A stretch of DNA of 52,491 nucleotides from Rickettsiales bacterium. Lineage in GTDB: Bacteria; Pseudomonadota; Alphaproteobacteria; Rickettsiales; SXRF01. Under the pieces are notes generated by a model, which worked only from the letters and a program-made list of their open reading frames with translations, did no database searches and had not been told where the DNA came from. Positions 25,908-35,955 of the stretch are shown here, in pieces. The first letter of the stretch is position 1, and every line of letters begins with the position of its first letter. A program made the translations under genes and the position numbers. The stretch covers positions 1-52,491 of the forward strand of contig JAOAUZ010000007.1 of the NCBI GenBank assembly GCA_025464625.1. Reading direction: 5' to 3'.

Positions 25908-28072
25908 GACTTCTTATCTTTCAGTAAATTCAAGCGCATTGCGTTAGCTATAACAAGTATAGATGAGCTGGACATAGCAATCGCGGCAATAAGTGGTGTT
26001 ACCATTCCTGCCACGGCTAATGGAATAGCAATAATGTTATACAAAATCGCGAGTATAAAATTTTCTTTTACAAGAATTTGTGAAAACTTTGCGATTCTCC
26101 AAGCAGTAAGTACGGGCTGTAATTTCTCTCCTTGAAATACAATATCGGCAGCATTTTGAGTAATATCCATAGCACTGGTTGGCGACATAGAAATGGTTGC
26201 GGAGGCAAGCGAAGGAGCATCGTTCAGCCCATCACCAACCATAAGAACATTTGCGCCACTGGCTTTTAATTCTGCAATTTTTTCTGTTTTCTGCACTGGA
26301 GTCATCACTCCTTGATATTCATCAATACCAAGACGTATAGCCATTTCTTTCGTTGTTTCATTCCTATCACCTGAAAGAAGCAGTGTTTTTATTCCTGCAT
26401 TTTTCAGTGAGCTGATAATATTCTTAGCGTCCTGTCGCATCTGATCCGCAAAAGTGAAACGGATAGCTTCTTTATCATCTTCAGCAAACCATAATTCCAT
26501 TGTGCTGTCAGCATCATCAGGAACATTCGTACACCAGCTCCTTTTGCCAAGTTTGATAGCTTTGCCGTTATAAGTTGCCTCAAGACCGCATCCCTGTATT
26601 TCATTGACTATAAGTGACAATGTTGCTCCCTTATATGCTTGTGTAATAGCTCTGGACAGTGGGTGCTTGCTTTGCGCTGCAAGTGATGCTGCAAACTTCA
26701 TTACCTCATCAGAATACTGCTCGCTATTTAATAATTCTGGCTTTCCTAGCGTTAGTGTACCCGTTTTATCAAATACTGCGTGAGTGATAGTTGCTAATCT
26801 TTCAAGCGCGCTACCCGATTTTAGCAAAATTCCAGAACGCAATAATTTCCCACTGGCGAGAACCTGCACAACTGGCACAGCAAGCCCAAGCGCGCATGGA
26901 CAGGTGATGATAAGCACCGTTGCGGAATAAAGGAGAGCCACCTGCCACGCTATATTTCCAAACATCAGCCAACCCAGAAAAGTTCCTGCAGCGAGAATAT
27001 GCACAGCAGGTGTGTACCAACTTGAAATGCGGTCTGCGAGCGTAACATAACGCGCCTGTGCTTGTTCAGCAGTTTCCATCAAACGCACGATTTCTGCAAT
27101 CAACGAGCGTTCATGAGCTTTGGTAACGCGTATATTAAGTGGCGCATCAAGGTTAATTGTTCCTGCAAAAACCTGTTCACCTATTGTCACAGTTCTTGGT
27201 AGGCTTTCACCTGTAATCAGACTTGTATCAACTTCTGAAGTGCCATTTATAATCTCACCATCTGCACCGATTTTTTCACCTGATGCCACGAGTAAAATCA
27301 TATTCTCTTTTATTTCGGAAAGCTGAATTTGTTGCTGCTTTCCATTATCATCAATAATGGTGGCAAATCCCGTCATCATTTGTAGCAGGTCATGCGCAGC
27401 GCTACGCGCTTTCCCCCGCGCCCGCGCTTCCAGATAACGCCCGATCAGAAGGAAGAACAACAGCATCACACCAGAATCAAAATAGGAATGATGCCCGAAA
27501 GTAGCTGTTTCAAATATGCTCATTAATGTGGCAAGAATTACTGCCACAGAGATTGGAACATCCATATTGGTACGGAATTCTTTTAATGCTTTCCATGCCG
27601 AAATATAAAATGGCAAACCACAATAGGCTACAGCAGGAATAGCGATGGCAGCCTGCACCCAATGGAAAAAAGTGCGGGTGGCAGAACCCATTTCAATAGT
27701 ATCACTGCTCCATAGCGGAACAGAAAAAAGCATAAGATTGCCACTGGCAAAACCAGCCACGGCAAGGCAGCGCAGCAGAAATTTTTCTTCTTTTTTCTCA
27801 AATGTCTCTGATGTTTTGGGATCAAACGGCACAGCGTGATAGCCCATACTGTTGATCATCGAGATAAAAGATTCTCCAATCTCCGTAGCACCTTTCCATA
27901 CTACATGTAAACGCTTAGTAGAAAGATTAAGACGTGCATCAGTTACTGCTTCCTGTTTTTTTAACGCACCTTCAATAATTGCTACACATGAAGGGCAGTG
28001 CATTCCGTCCACCAGCAGATTTAAACTGTGTGTTCCGTCTGCTTCAGTTGTGATAAAATTCGTAATACTCAT
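25904..28072 (-). CDS. ccoI: Copper-transporting P-type ATPase for cbb3 assembly
   Basis: 722-residue P1B-type ATPase (CcoI/FixI) that supplies copper to the CcoN active site. An N-terminal heavy-metal domain has GMHCPSC (Cys26, Cys29). TGES (287-290) is in the actuator domain, CPC (391-393) in the metal-passing helix, DKTGTLT with phosphorylated Asp435, and GDGLNDAPSL in the hinge. Eight membrane helices as expected. Overlaps ccoH and ccoS by 4 bases each, so it is coupled within the operon. Confidence 0.95.
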   Translation of the reverse strand: MSITNFITTEADGTHSLNLLVDGMHCPSCVAIIEGALKKQEAVTDARLNLSTKRLHVVWKGATEIGESFISMINSMGYHAVPFDPKTSETFEKKEEKFLLRCLAVAGFASGNLMLFSVPLWSSDTIEMGSATRTFFHWVQAAIAIPAVAYCGLPFYISAWKALKEFRTNMDVPISVAVILATLMSIFETATFGHHSYFDSGVMLLFFLLIGRYLEARARGKARSAAHDLLQMMTGFATIIDDNGKQQQIQLSEIKENMILLVASGEKIGADGEIINGTSEVDTSLITGESLPRTVTIGEQVFAGTINLDAPLNIRVTKAHERSLIAEIVRLMETAEQAQARYVTLADRISSWYTPAVHILAAGTFLGWLMFGNIAWQVALLYSATVLIITCPCALGLAVPVVQVLASGKLLRSGILLKSGSALERLATITHAVFDKTGTLTLGKPELLNSEQYSDEVMKFAASLAAQSKHPLSRAITQAYKGATLSLIVNEIQGCGLEATYNGKAIKLGKRSWCTNVPDDADSTMELWFAEDDKEAIRFTFADQMRQDAKNIISSLKNAGIKTLLLSGDRNETTKEMAIRLGIDEYQGVMTPVQKTEKIAELKASGANVLMVGDGLNDAPSLASATISMSPTSAMDITQNAADIVFQGEKLQPVLTAWRIAKFSQILVKENFILAILYNIIAIPLAVAGMVTPLIAAIAMSSSSILVIANAMRLNLLKDKKS

Positions 28073-28524
28073 TGCACTACTATGCGCCTTGATTGCTGAT
28101 AATGAAGGTTATCATATGTCGCATCAACACGCACCTCCCATAAACCTTTGGCAGGAAATGAGATAGGTGATTTTCCATTTTTCAGTTCAGCAGTAAAATC
28201 CATTCCTGCTTGTGTAGGTCGAGTGATGGTGGCTATTGTTTTCTGAGGAAAAAGTGACTTGTTTTCTTTATCTCTCAAAGAAAAATATAAATTACCATTC
28301 TCATATTTTACATCACCATTCCAACCGAGTTTTTGTTGATTCTTCTCAGCCTCCACCACCTGATTATAAGCGAGCCCCTTTTCATAAGGATGTTTTGTCA
28401 CTATCCCAGTGTTAGTGCTAACGGCAAGCGTAACCATAACCGCATTCACCAACGCGATGAATACGAAAAACATTACAAAATACCAAGGAATAATTTTGTC
28501 ACGCTGTTGCATGGTGCTGCTCAT
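28069..28524 (-). CDS. ccoH: cbb3 assembly protein CcoH (FixH)
   Basis: 151 residues with one N-terminal transmembrane helix (YFVMFFVFIALVNAVMVTLAV, about 16-36) and a periplasmic beta-rich domain. YEKGLAYNQVVEAEKNQQKLGW is the FixH family signature. It stabilises the cbb3 complex during assembly. Overlaps ccoG and ccoI by 4 bases (ATGA). Confidence 0.9.
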   Translation of the reverse strand: MSSTMQQRDKIIPWYFVMFFVFIALVNAVMVTLAVSTNTGIVTKHPYEKGLAYNQVVEAEKNQQKLGWNGDVKYENGNLYFSLRDKENKSLFPQKTIATITRPTQAGMDFTAELKNGKSPISFPAKGLWEVRVDATYDNLHYQQSRRIVVQ

Positions 28525-29900
28525 CTTCCCTCACTAACAAAAATAGTTTCTTTAGCTTCGTTTATCTTATTCTCTGTTTCTGTGATAATAAACTTAATCG
28601 ATTTGCGTTGTTCTGTCTGTTTTTTAGCTGTTATAAATACGCGGAAATGCCCAACACTATCGGCGAATACAGCTAGGTTTTCTGGTGAAATATCAGAACT
28701 TGCTTGTACACGGATTGCCGCATTTTCTAATCCTTCCAGACTTAATGTATAATTTTTATCTTCATGATTTTTGTTTATAATAGTCACGTTGTAGCCGTTG
28801 CGTATCGAACCATCCGAAAGCTGTACAAATAACGGGTTACGATCATGAATAACATTTATTTCCAGCGGTGAACGGGTAAGTAAACTATAGAGCATTAAAC
28901 AGCCAACTATTCCTATAATACCTGCATACCAGAAATTACGCAGACGGAACGGATTAAAAGGTTTTTTGCTTTCAGTGTCGTAACGAATCAAGCCTTGAGG
29001 AAGACCAATTTTATCCATCACATTATCGCAGGCATCAACGCATAATCCACAAGCTATACATTCCATTTGCAAACCATTGCGTATATCAATTCCCATAGGA
29101 CAAACCACCACACAGGAATCGCAATCAATGCAATGTCCTTTCCCTTCCCAACTATCACCCGCTTTATGTTTTCCGCGTGGTTCACCGCGCTGTTCATCGT
29201 AAGCAATAATTAGCGTATTTTTATCAAACATCGCTGACTGGAAACGGGCATAAGGACACATATAAGTGCATACCTGCTCGCGGGCAAAACCAGCCATCAG
29301 ATAGGTGGAAAATGTCAGCCCCAAAATCCAACTAAGTACACTCCACGGCACATCAAAATGGAGGATTTGGTCAAATAATGTTGGGGCATCATTAAAATAA
29401 AACACCCATGCACCACCCGTGCATAATCCTATTATCAGCCAGATAAAATGGGTTAGAGCTTTCCTACGGATTTTTTCAAAATTCCATGGTGATTCATCAA
29501 GTTTTTTTCGGGCATTGCGGTCACCCTGCACTATGCGCTCAACCCAAACAAATAAATCTGTCCATACTGTTTGCGGGCAGGCATAACCACACCAAACCCG
29601 CCCAAACATAGCGGTTACAAAAAACAACCCAACCGCAGCTAAAATCAAAATTCCCGTTATGTAATAAACTTCCTGCGGCCATATTTCAATACCAAAGAAA
29701 TACGCACGGGTACGCTCTAAATCTATCAAAATAGCTTGGTCTGGGGCTTGTTCTCCTCTATTCCAACGTATCCAAGGTGTACCATAATAAATGCCAAGCA
29801 GCGTCACCATCGACAGCCATTTTAGCTTGCGAAACTTACCCCATACCCGACGCGGGTAAATCTTTTCCTGTTTGGCAAAAAGTTTGGTGGTTGCAGTCAT
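28521..29900 (-). CDS. ccoG: cbb3 accessory ferredoxin-type protein CcoG (RdxA/FixG)
   Basis: 459 residues: five membrane helices, the FGRVWCGYACPQTVWTDLF motif, two 4Fe-4S cluster motifs (CIDCDSCVVVCP and CIACGLCVDACD), then a C-terminal immunoglobulin-like FixG domain. CcoG is a cupric reductase that assists copper delivery to cbb3 oxidase. Two bases separate it from ccoP. Confidence 0.95.
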   Translation of the reverse strand: MTATTKLFAKQEKIYPRRVWGKFRKLKWLSMVTLLGIYYGTPWIRWNRGEQAPDQAILIDLERTRAYFFGIEIWPQEVYYITGILILAAVGLFFVTAMFGRVWCGYACPQTVWTDLFVWVERIVQGDRNARKKLDESPWNFEKIRRKALTHFIWLIIGLCTGGAWVFYFNDAPTLFDQILHFDVPWSVLSWILGLTFSTYLMAGFAREQVCTYMCPYARFQSAMFDKNTLIIAYDEQRGEPRGKHKAGDSWEGKGHCIDCDSCVVVCPMGIDIRNGLQMECIACGLCVDACDNVMDKIGLPQGLIRYDTESKKPFNPFRLRNFWYAGIIGIVGCLMLYSLLTRSPLEINVIHDRNPLFVQLSDGSIRNGYNVTIINKNHEDKNYTLSLEGLENAAIRVQASSDISPENLAVFADSVGHFRVFITAKKQTEQRKSIKFIITETENKINEAKETIFVSEGR

Positions 29901-29902
29901 TT

Positions 29903-30796
29903 TTATTCCTTAGGACTAATTGATTCCCCTCCACCAAGCGAATGAACATAAATAGAAAGCTGTTTGATAGTTTCATCAGAAAGTCTTGTTTCCCATGCTG
30001 GCATAACACCATGGCGCGGTCTTTTTATTTGGCTGACGATACTTTCTTTGTCGCTGCCATATAGCCAGATATTATCAGCAAGATTCGGCGCTCCAACCGC
30101 ACGCCCACCCTTGCCATTATCTCCATGACAGGATGCACAGTTTTGTTTGAATATTGCCATTCCTTCTTTATTGTCTGTTTTGCCACTGGAAAGATTTGCT
30201 ACATAATCAGCTACTTTGTTTATCTCATCTTTTTTTAGCATATCAGCGAAGGCTGGCATTTGTGATTCACGCGCTTGCGGATTGCCAGAACGAATTCCGT
30301 ATTTTAATGTTTTATAGATAGCTTCAAGATCGCCCCCCCATACCCAATCATCATCATTCAGGTTGGGATAACCGCGCCCACCAGAAGCACCCGTGCCGTG
30401 GCAAGCAGCGCAATTTTCTTTGAACATAGTTTTTCCGCCAGCAACAGCGAAAGCATAAAGCTCTGGGTCTTTCTGAATTTCTTTTAGCGAATGTTTTTTG
30501 ATTTTTTCTGAGAATTCACCACGACGCGCGGTTATTTCAGTTTGCTCTTCTGCCAGTTTTTTAAATTGCGTCCAACCCGCTGTACCTTTGGTATTACCTG
30601 AAAGAGTTGGCCATGCTGGATATACCACCCAGTAACCAACAGACCAAACTATTGTGATAAAATACACCAATAACCACCAGCGCGGGGCTGGTACGTTTAG
30701 TTCTTTAATCCCATCCCATTCATGACCAGTGGTTTCCACGCCAGATATTGCATCACGTTCAACTTTCTGTTCAGAAGGTTTTTGAGAATCAGCCAT
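29903..30796 (-). CDS. ccoP: cbb3 oxidase diheme cytochrome c subunit CcoP
   Basis: 297 residues from the ATG at 30796, which has GGAGG six bases upstream. One membrane helix (WLLVYFITIVWSVGYWVVYP, 41-60), then two cytochrome c domains with CAACH (129-133) and CASCH (220-224). It passes electrons to CcoO. Overlaps ccoQ by 8 bases. Confidence 0.96.
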   Translation of the reverse strand: MADSQKPSEQKVERDAISGVETTGHEWDGIKELNVPAPRWWLLVYFITIVWSVGYWVVYPAWPTLSGNTKGTAGWTQFKKLAEEQTEITARRGEFSEKIKKHSLKEIQKDPELYAFAVAGGKTMFKENCAACHGTGASGGRGYPNLNDDDWVWGGDLEAIYKTLKYGIRSGNPQARESQMPAFADMLKKDEINKVADYVANLSSGKTDNKEGMAIFKQNCASCHGDNGKGGRAVGAPNLADNIWLYGSDKESIVSQIKRPRHGVMPAWETRLSDETIKQLSIYVHSLGGGESISPKE

Positions 30797-30944
30797 TTGC
30801 ATCCTCCTTCAGTGGAATTTGTGCTAGTTTCTGCAGCCTTTCTTTCGCACTTGGGCGCATGGCCCATACTAAAATCCCTACAAAAATAAAAAAGAAAAGC
30901 AAAAGCCCTGTAATTGGAGCGTATTCTATGAATTTTTCTATCAT
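30789..30944 (-). CDS. ccoQ: cbb3 oxidase subunit CcoQ
   Basis: 51 residues: one transmembrane helix (PITGLLLFFFIFVGILVWAMRPS) with a charged cytoplasmic tail, the CcoQ/FixQ pattern. Its ATG overlaps the ccoO stop (ATGA), and its end overlaps the ccoP start. Confidence 0.9.
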   Translation of the reverse strand: MIEKFIEYAPITGLLLFFFIFVGILVWAMRPSAKERLQKLAQIPLKEDANG

Positions 30945-31669
30945 GGTTTCTGCTCCTCAATTTTATAATCTTTGATGTCAGCCAGAGTTCCCAATGTTTG
31001 CAGATAAGCGACCAGAGCATCTGCTTCAGACACAAAATTTTTCTGTCCATCAAAATCGCGTACATTAATTTTTTTTCCGTAACGCTCATTGAGACCAACC
31101 ATATCTGAATCAGAATTCGCCTGCGCCATAGCATCATCATTAGCATTTTCTATCATTGCGTCAGTATATGGAACTCCAACGGTACGATAAGCTTTCATCA
31201 ACTTCTTAATATCAATAAAATTCGCGCCTTTATTCATCATAAAACCATAAGCTGGCATGATTGACTCTGGCACAACATCGCGTGGATTTATAAGGTGAGA
31301 AGTGTGCCACTCATCAGAATATTTACCCCCAACGCGTGCAACATCTGGTCCAGTGCGCTTACTTCCCCAAAGGAAAGGATGGTCATACATACTTTCTGCC
31401 GCCAATGAATAATGACCATAACGCTCCACCTCATCACGCAGTGATCGTATCTGCTGGCTGTGGCAGGAAGAACAATTTTCACGGATATAAATCTGCTGCC
31501 CAGTAAGTTCTAAAGGGGTAAGAGGACGCACACCGCTTACTTTTTCAATAGTAGTTTCAATCCGAAATAGTGGAACTATTTCTATCAATCCACCAACTGA
31601 AATAACGATGATGGTGAGTATAAGCAACCATATAGAATTGCGTTCTATTTTTTTGTGTCCATTAAGCAT
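30941..31669 (-). CDS. ccoO: cbb3 oxidase monoheme cytochrome c subunit CcoO
   Basis: 242 residues: N-terminal membrane anchor ([22 protein letters not shown]) and a monoheme cytochrome c domain with CSSCH (66-70); Met ligands plausible in [11 protein letters not shown]. Typical [22 protein letters not shown] motif. Overlaps ccoN by 8 bases and ccoQ by 4. Confidence 0.96.
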   Translation of the reverse strand: MLNGHKKIERNSIWLLILTIIVISVGGLIEIVPLFRIETTIEKVSGVRPLTPLELTGQQIYIRENCSSCHSQQIRSLRDEVERYGHYSLAAESMYDHPFLWGSKRTGPDVARVGGKYSDEWHTSHLINPRDVVPESIMPAYGFMMNKGANFIDIKKLMKAYRTVGVPYTDAMIENANDDAMAQANSDSDMVGLNERYGKKINVRDFDGQKNFVSEADALVAYLQTLGTLADIKDYKIEEQKP

Positions 31670-33074
31670 TTGCAGCCTCCTTACTTGGAGAAACCTTTAT
31701 TGTTTTCCAGCAATTATAAACCATAATCAACATGCCAGAAAGATAGAGCAACCCACCCAATGCACGAATGATATAATATGGATGTGATGCTGCCACTGTT
31801 TCCACAAATGAATACTCAAGGAAACCCATACTGTCATAAGCACGCCACATCAGACCTTGCATAATACCAGCCACCCACATTGCGGTGATATATAAAACAA
31901 TCCCAATAGTTGCCACCCACAAATGAACATTAACCAAACGCATCGAATATAATTCTTTCTTTTTCCATAGAACTGGAACAAGGTGGTAAAGCGCACCAAA
32001 GCTGATAAACCCAACCCAGCCAAGGGCAGCGGAGTGTACATGCCCAATCGTCCAATCAGTATAATGCGAAAGTGAATTAACAGCTTTGATAGACATTAGC
32101 GGACCTTCAAATGTTCCCATTCCGTAGAATGCCAATGCGACAATCATAAAACGCAATACAGCATCTTCACGCAGCTTATTCCATGCTCCTGATAGCGTCA
32201 TGATACCGTTTATCATTCCGCCCCAGCTCGGCATCCACAGCATGATAGAAAAAGTCATCCCTAATGTTTGCGCCCAATCAGGAAGTGCCGTGTAATGCAA
32301 GTGGTGAGGACCTGCCCAAACATAGATAAATATTATCGACCAATAATGGATAATAGAAAGCCGGTAAGAATAAATCGGGCGATTGGCGCGTTTAGGAATA
32401 AAATAATACATAATTCCTAAAAAACCTGCCGTCAGGAAAAACCCAACCGCATTATGAGCATACCACCATTGAATTAATGCGCTTTGTACACCACCCCAAG
32501 CTGATACACTTTTCGTTCCCAATAACGATACAGGGATACTTATATTGTTTACTAAATGCAGGACTGCTACAGTAACAATGAAAGCAAGAAAAAACCAGTT
32601 CGCTACATAAATATGCGGTTCTTCGCGGTTTTTAAGCGTCATCAAAAATATAACTAGATACGCCACCCACACTATGGTTAGCCATAAATCTGCGTACCAT
32701 TCTGGCTCGGCATATTCATTACTCTGAGTTATCCCACAAAGATAACCTAACGCTGCCATCACAATAAATGCTTGATAACCCCAGAAAGTAAAGTTAGCGA
32801 GCTTGTCGTTCCACAAACGCGTGCGACAAGTACGCTGTACAATAAAATATGATGTTCCGAATAAAACGTTTCCACCAAATGCAAAAATAACTGCTGATGT
32901 GTGAAGTGGGCGCAAACGACCAAAGGTAAAATACTCTCCAAAATTTAGTTCTGGAAACGCCATCTGCAAGGCGATAAATAATCCCGCAGCCATCCCAGCT
33001 ACACCCCAAAAAAGAGAAGCAATAGTAAATAGTTTTACGATTTCATCATTATAAACTGGAGCGGTTTTTTGCAT
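31662..33074 (-). CDS. ccoN: cbb3 oxidase catalytic subunit CcoN
   Basis: 470-residue heme-copper oxidase subunit I with 12 membrane helices. It reduces O2 to water at a high-affinity heme b3-CuB centre. [18 protein letters not shown] has the low-spin heme histidine, [18 protein letters not shown] the CuB/Tyr region, and [18 protein letters not shown] the conserved histidines. Full length. Only 15 bases follow the TauE-like gene, so transcription probably starts upstream of that gene. Confidence 0.97.
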   Translation of the reverse strand: MQKTAPVYNDEIVKLFTIASLFWGVAGMAAGLFIALQMAFPELNFGEYFTFGRLRPLHTSAVIFAFGGNVLFGTSYFIVQRTCRTRLWNDKLANFTFWGYQAFIVMAALGYLCGITQSNEYAEPEWYADLWLTIVWVAYLVIFLMTLKNREEPHIYVANWFFLAFIVTVAVLHLVNNISIPVSLLGTKSVSAWGGVQSALIQWWYAHNAVGFFLTAGFLGIMYYFIPKRANRPIYSYRLSIIHYWSIIFIYVWAGPHHLHYTALPDWAQTLGMTFSIMLWMPSWGGMINGIMTLSGAWNKLREDAVLRFMIVALAFYGMGTFEGPLMSIKAVNSLSHYTDWTIGHVHSAALGWVGFISFGALYHLVPVLWKKKELYSMRLVNVHLWVATIGIVLYITAMWVAGIMQGLMWRAYDSMGFLEYSFVETVAASHPYYIIRALGGLLYLSGMLIMVYNCWKTIKVSPSKEAANA

Positions 33075-33089
33075 ATTACCTCGTAACTG

Positions 33090-33746
33090 TTATTTTATTA
33101 ATCTGGCTGCCATCACCAAAAGAGTAACACCGTTAAACATCATCAATGCACGACCAATTTTCTGCATAGCGCGATGCCAATTCATGCTCAATAATCCGGC
33201 ACCAAAACTGGCAATTAACAAAGCTGGCACCGTACCTAGAGCAAATATCCACATGGCAATCATACCGCTTATAGGATCAGCAAGCGTTGCTGCCATCATT
33301 AATGCTGCATAAAGCAACCCGCAAGGCATAAATCCTAGCAATACTCCACGAAAATATGTAAGTTTTCCCACAGATTTGAAAATTGAGTGCTTGCAATCAG
33401 GCAGACTGCTCACAAGAAACATGATGCCCGCTATAGCCAAAACAGAAGCAGAAAGCAATGACCAAAATGGCAATGTTACAATTTGTTTTGAAAGAAGGGC
33501 GACGAAGAATCCCAAAAATCCGTAAGTCGTAATTCTTCCGATATGGTAGTTAAGACCAATTGCAGAACGGATTGTTTGTTTTGTACCACATATTTTGGAT
33601 GCGCACATACGTTCGCAGGCAACATAAGATCCGCACATGGGAAGGCAGTGGGTGAAGCCACCCATGAGTCCACCGAAGAAAAAAATTGTAAATATTTCAC
33701 CATGCTGGGAAAATATTTGTGTGCAATGGGCAAGCAGCTGGTTCAT
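33090..33746 (-). CDS. TauE/SafE (DsbD-2 type) membrane protein of the cco operon
   Basis: 218 residues, six predicted helices. FFFGGLMGGFTHCLPMCGSYV and FRGVLLGFMPCGLLYAAL carry the paired Cys/Pro motifs (HCLPMC, MPCG) of the DsbD_2/sulfite-exporter-like family often found with cbb3 genes, where copper or thiol handling is suspected. It is the first gene of the operon, so it is expected to share the oxidase's oxygen control, but no clear FNR box (TTGAT-N4-ATCAA) was seen in 33747-33890. Confidence 0.8.
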   Translation of the reverse strand: MNQLLAHCTQIFSQHGEIFTIFFFGGLMGGFTHCLPMCGSYVACERMCASKICGTKQTIRSAIGLNYHIGRITTYGFLGFFVALLSKQIVTLPFWSLLSASVLAIAGIMFLVSSLPDCKHSIFKSVGKLTYFRGVLLGFMPCGLLYAALMMAATLADPISGMIAMWIFALGTVPALLIASFGAGLLSMNWHRAMQKIGRALMMFNGVTLLVMAARLIK

Positions 33747-33866
33747 TTATCTGCTTGTAACAGAACTATGTCAAAAAACAATAGATTGACTATATTGACA
33801 TATATTTATGTTCTACAAGTACATTTTTTTGAGAATTACGCCTTTGACGCTTTAATTTATCACAGT

Positions 33867-33898
33867 CTCAAAAATTATGTGATCATGGAATCACATAA
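33867..33898 (-). terminator. Terminator of the receiver-HPt operon
   Basis: Read on the minus strand: TTATGTGAT, 6-base loop, ATCACATAA, then TTTTTG. A perfect 9-bp stem, with the HPt stop codon inside its first arm. Confidence 0.7.
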
Positions 33899-34223
33899 GC
33901 TTAGTTAAAAACTGACGAACCAATTCATACTCGGTTTTAATATCATTGAGTATATTCCCCTTTACATCACCGCTGGCACTAGATTCATCTTGCGCCTTCT
34001 TGCATATTTCCCCGAGCTTCATAGCCCCCAAATTTAATGAAATACCCTTTAATGCATGCGCCTCTTTACGCCATTCTTCAGCAGCAGCATCGCCAAAGCT
34101 TTTCTGAAGTATTGAAATAGACGAATCGAACGAAGAAAAAAACTCTTCAAACAAAGCTTTTTCCATATCCACATCGCCATCTGTCATACTGCGGAGATTA
34201 ACCAAATCCACTGGTTCGCCCAT
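33891..34223 (-). CDS. HPt phosphotransfer protein
   Basis: 110 residues, four-helix HPt domain. EAHALKGISLNLGA has the phospho-accepting His56 and the usual Lys-Gly that follow it. It would shuttle phosphate between the receiver domains of the hybrid kinase and the response regulator. It lies 8 bases downstream of the receiver gene in one operon, divergent from the kinase genes. Confidence 0.9.
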   Translation of the reverse strand: MGEPVDLVNLRSMTDGDVDMEKALFEEFFSSFDSSISILQKSFGDAAAEEWRKEAHALKGISLNLGAMKLGEICKKAQDESSASGDVKGNILNDIKTEYELVRQFLTKLM

Positions 34224-34231
34224 AATTTATC

Positions 34232-34690
34232 CTATTTTTTTGATTTGCGCTCGTGTATATATTTATCAATACACACCATTATTTTCTGCCTGCTATATGG
34301 CTTAACAACAAAGCCCTGCGCCTTGTTTTTTATAGCCAGCGAGACATCTTTTTCATAATTATTAGCCGTTACCATAACTATAAAGCTGTCTGGATCATAT
34401 TCTTTTACCAGTGCCGCAAATTCATGCCCGTTGCCATCAGGAAGTTCTATATCTAGAAATACCATACATGGTATATGCTCCGCGTATAATTCCAATGCTT
34501 GCTCAACATTTGATGCGGAATAACAAGTATAATTCCTGATTAGCATCCCTTCCATCAAACTGCGCGAAAAATTCTGGTCTTCGACTATTAAGATAGTCGG
34601 CAATGTATACATTCGGCGTTCATTGCCGAATTTTTTCATATGTTGAATTTGTTCCTCAGTGAATTCTAGCCTAAATTCAGTGTCAGACAT
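34232..34690 (-). CDS. Single-domain response regulator (CheY-like)
   Basis: 152 residues: a receiver domain from about 31 to 145, with acidic pair Glu37/Asp38 (LIVEDQN), phospho-acceptor Asp80 (CMVFLDIELPDGNG), Thr in VMVTANN and Lys in FVVKPYS. A 30-residue N-terminal extension precedes it. No output domain, so it acts by protein-protein contact or as a phosphate sink. Partner of the HPt protein and probably of the divergent hybrid kinase. Confidence 0.92.
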   Translation of the reverse strand: MSDTEFRLEFTEEQIQHMKKFGNERRMYTLPTILIVEDQNFSRSLMEGMLIRNYTCYSASNVEQALELYAEHIPCMVFLDIELPDGNGHEFAALVKEYDPDSFIVMVTANNYEKDVSLAIKNKAQGFVVKPYSRQKIMVCIDKYIHERKSKK

Positions 34691-34710
34691 TCTGATTTAT
34701 CCTAATATTC

Positions 34711-34722
34711 TGTTCTAGAACA
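34711..34722. promoter_or_regulatory. TGTTCTAGAACA palindrome upstream of the receiver gene
   Basis: Perfect 12-base palindrome, 20 bases before the receiver gene start, in a 281-base divergent intergenic region (34691-34971) that otherwise shows only AT-rich sequence. Possible operator for either direction; the binding protein is unknown. Confidence 0.4.
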
Positions 34723-34971
34723 TGACATTATCGCGTCAAATAGGGACATAGGAGGCAGCACTTCACTGATCTTGATAATGTTGGAGTATAGCATCGGCTT
34801 ATTTTATACCTTTAAAGTTAAGAAAAATTTAATAACTTACGAATATCATGGTGGTTTGACTAATAATTTTGATATTAAATTGAGAAGTATAACCATCCAT
34901 TTTAGTAAATAAAACAGATGATTAACACGCTGTGTACTTACTATAAAAATTTGCAATAAGAAATATATAAA

Positions 34972-35955
34972 ATGAACAAAAATTGTCTCATTATAGGACT
35001 CGGCATAGCTGTAATCGTAGTAAATGCCCTATGGTTTGGCGCTGCAAACAATAAAACATTTATACCCCCTATACGCATTGCAACAAGCCCATGGCCTGGA
35101 TTTGAACTTTTGCATCTTGCCGACAAGAAAGGTTTTTTCGAAGAAGAAGGTGTCTCTGTGAAGATTGTGCGCTTAAGTGCGCTGGAAGATGCAAGGCGAG
35201 CTTATGAACGCGGGCAAGTAGACGGCATGACAGGTAGTTTGGTTGAGATAATAAAAGCTAATGAAAACGGTCGCTCTGCAAAAATACTTCTGATTACCGA
35301 TATTTCCAACGGATCTGATATAATTATTGCCCGTAAGGGAATAAATAGTTTGACTGACCTAAAGGGTAAAAAAATAGGCCTGGAACCTGATTCATTTGGT
35401 ATTTCCATGATAGCTGGAGCTTTAAAGAAAGGGGGACTTTCTTTTGATGATGTAAAATTGGAAGGCGTAAATCAGCTTAATATATCAGATGCTCTCCTCT
35501 CAGGTAAAATCGATGCGGCTCATACTTATTATCCTTATTCCACCGAGATAATGAAACAGAAATATAAGATGGTTAAACTCATGGATAGTTCCAACATACC
35601 TAATGAAATTATAGACATTATTGCCATTGATTCTGATATTATTTTGCACAGGAAAGAAGATATAAAAGCTATAAGACGCGCATGGAACAAGGCGGTTACC
35701 TATTCAAGAGAGCATAAAAATGAAGCAACACTGATAATGGCGGAAATTGAGAATATAAGTCAGCATGATTTCAATAACGCCATAAATGGAGCAAAAATAC
35801 TAAACATCTCAGAGCAACAACCATTTTTCTTACAAGGCGGAATTCTTGAACAAAAATTGCTGAAAACAAATGATATTTTACAGAGAGATAATGCCACAAA
35901 AAAACCAATCAACCCAGAAGAATATATTGCTCATATTGAGGATGATAAAAAATGA
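34972..35955 (+). CDS. NMT1/SsuA-type periplasmic solute-binding protein
   Basis: 327 residues. The N-terminal signal/anchor helix ([20 protein letters not shown]) is followed by a type II periplasmic binding fold: [63 protein letters not shown]. Relatives bind thiamine precursors, sulfonates or nitrate, but no permease or ATPase for an ABC importer is nearby. The stop overlaps the start of a hybrid histidine kinase (ATGA), so this is more likely a sensory binding protein than a transporter part. Confidence 0.88.
   Translation: MNKNCLIIGLGIAVIVVNALWFGAANNKTFIPPIRIATSPWPGFELLHLADKKGFFEEEGVSVKIVRLSALEDARRAYERGQVDGMTGSLVEIIKANENGRSAKILLITDISNGSDIIIARKGINSLTDLKGKKIGLEPDSFGISMIAGALKKGGLSFDDVKLEGVNQLNISDALLSGKIDAAHTYYPYSTEIMKQKYKMVKLMDSSNIPNEIIDIIAIDSDIILHRKEDIKAIRRAWNKAVTYSREHKNEATLIMAEIENISQHDFNNAINGAKILNISEQQPFFLQGGILEQKLLKTNDILQRDNATKKPINPEEYIAHIEDDKK

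Noticed and set aside
33747..33890. FNR box controlling the cbb3 operon
   Set aside because: No TTGAT-N4-ATCAA-like sequence was found; TTGACTATATTGACA is a direct rather than an inverted repeat.
33875..33898. CRP-like site TGTGA...TCACA
   Set aside because: The half-site spacing is 8 rather than 6, it overlaps a stop codon, and it is followed by a T-run on the minus strand, so a terminator explains it better.
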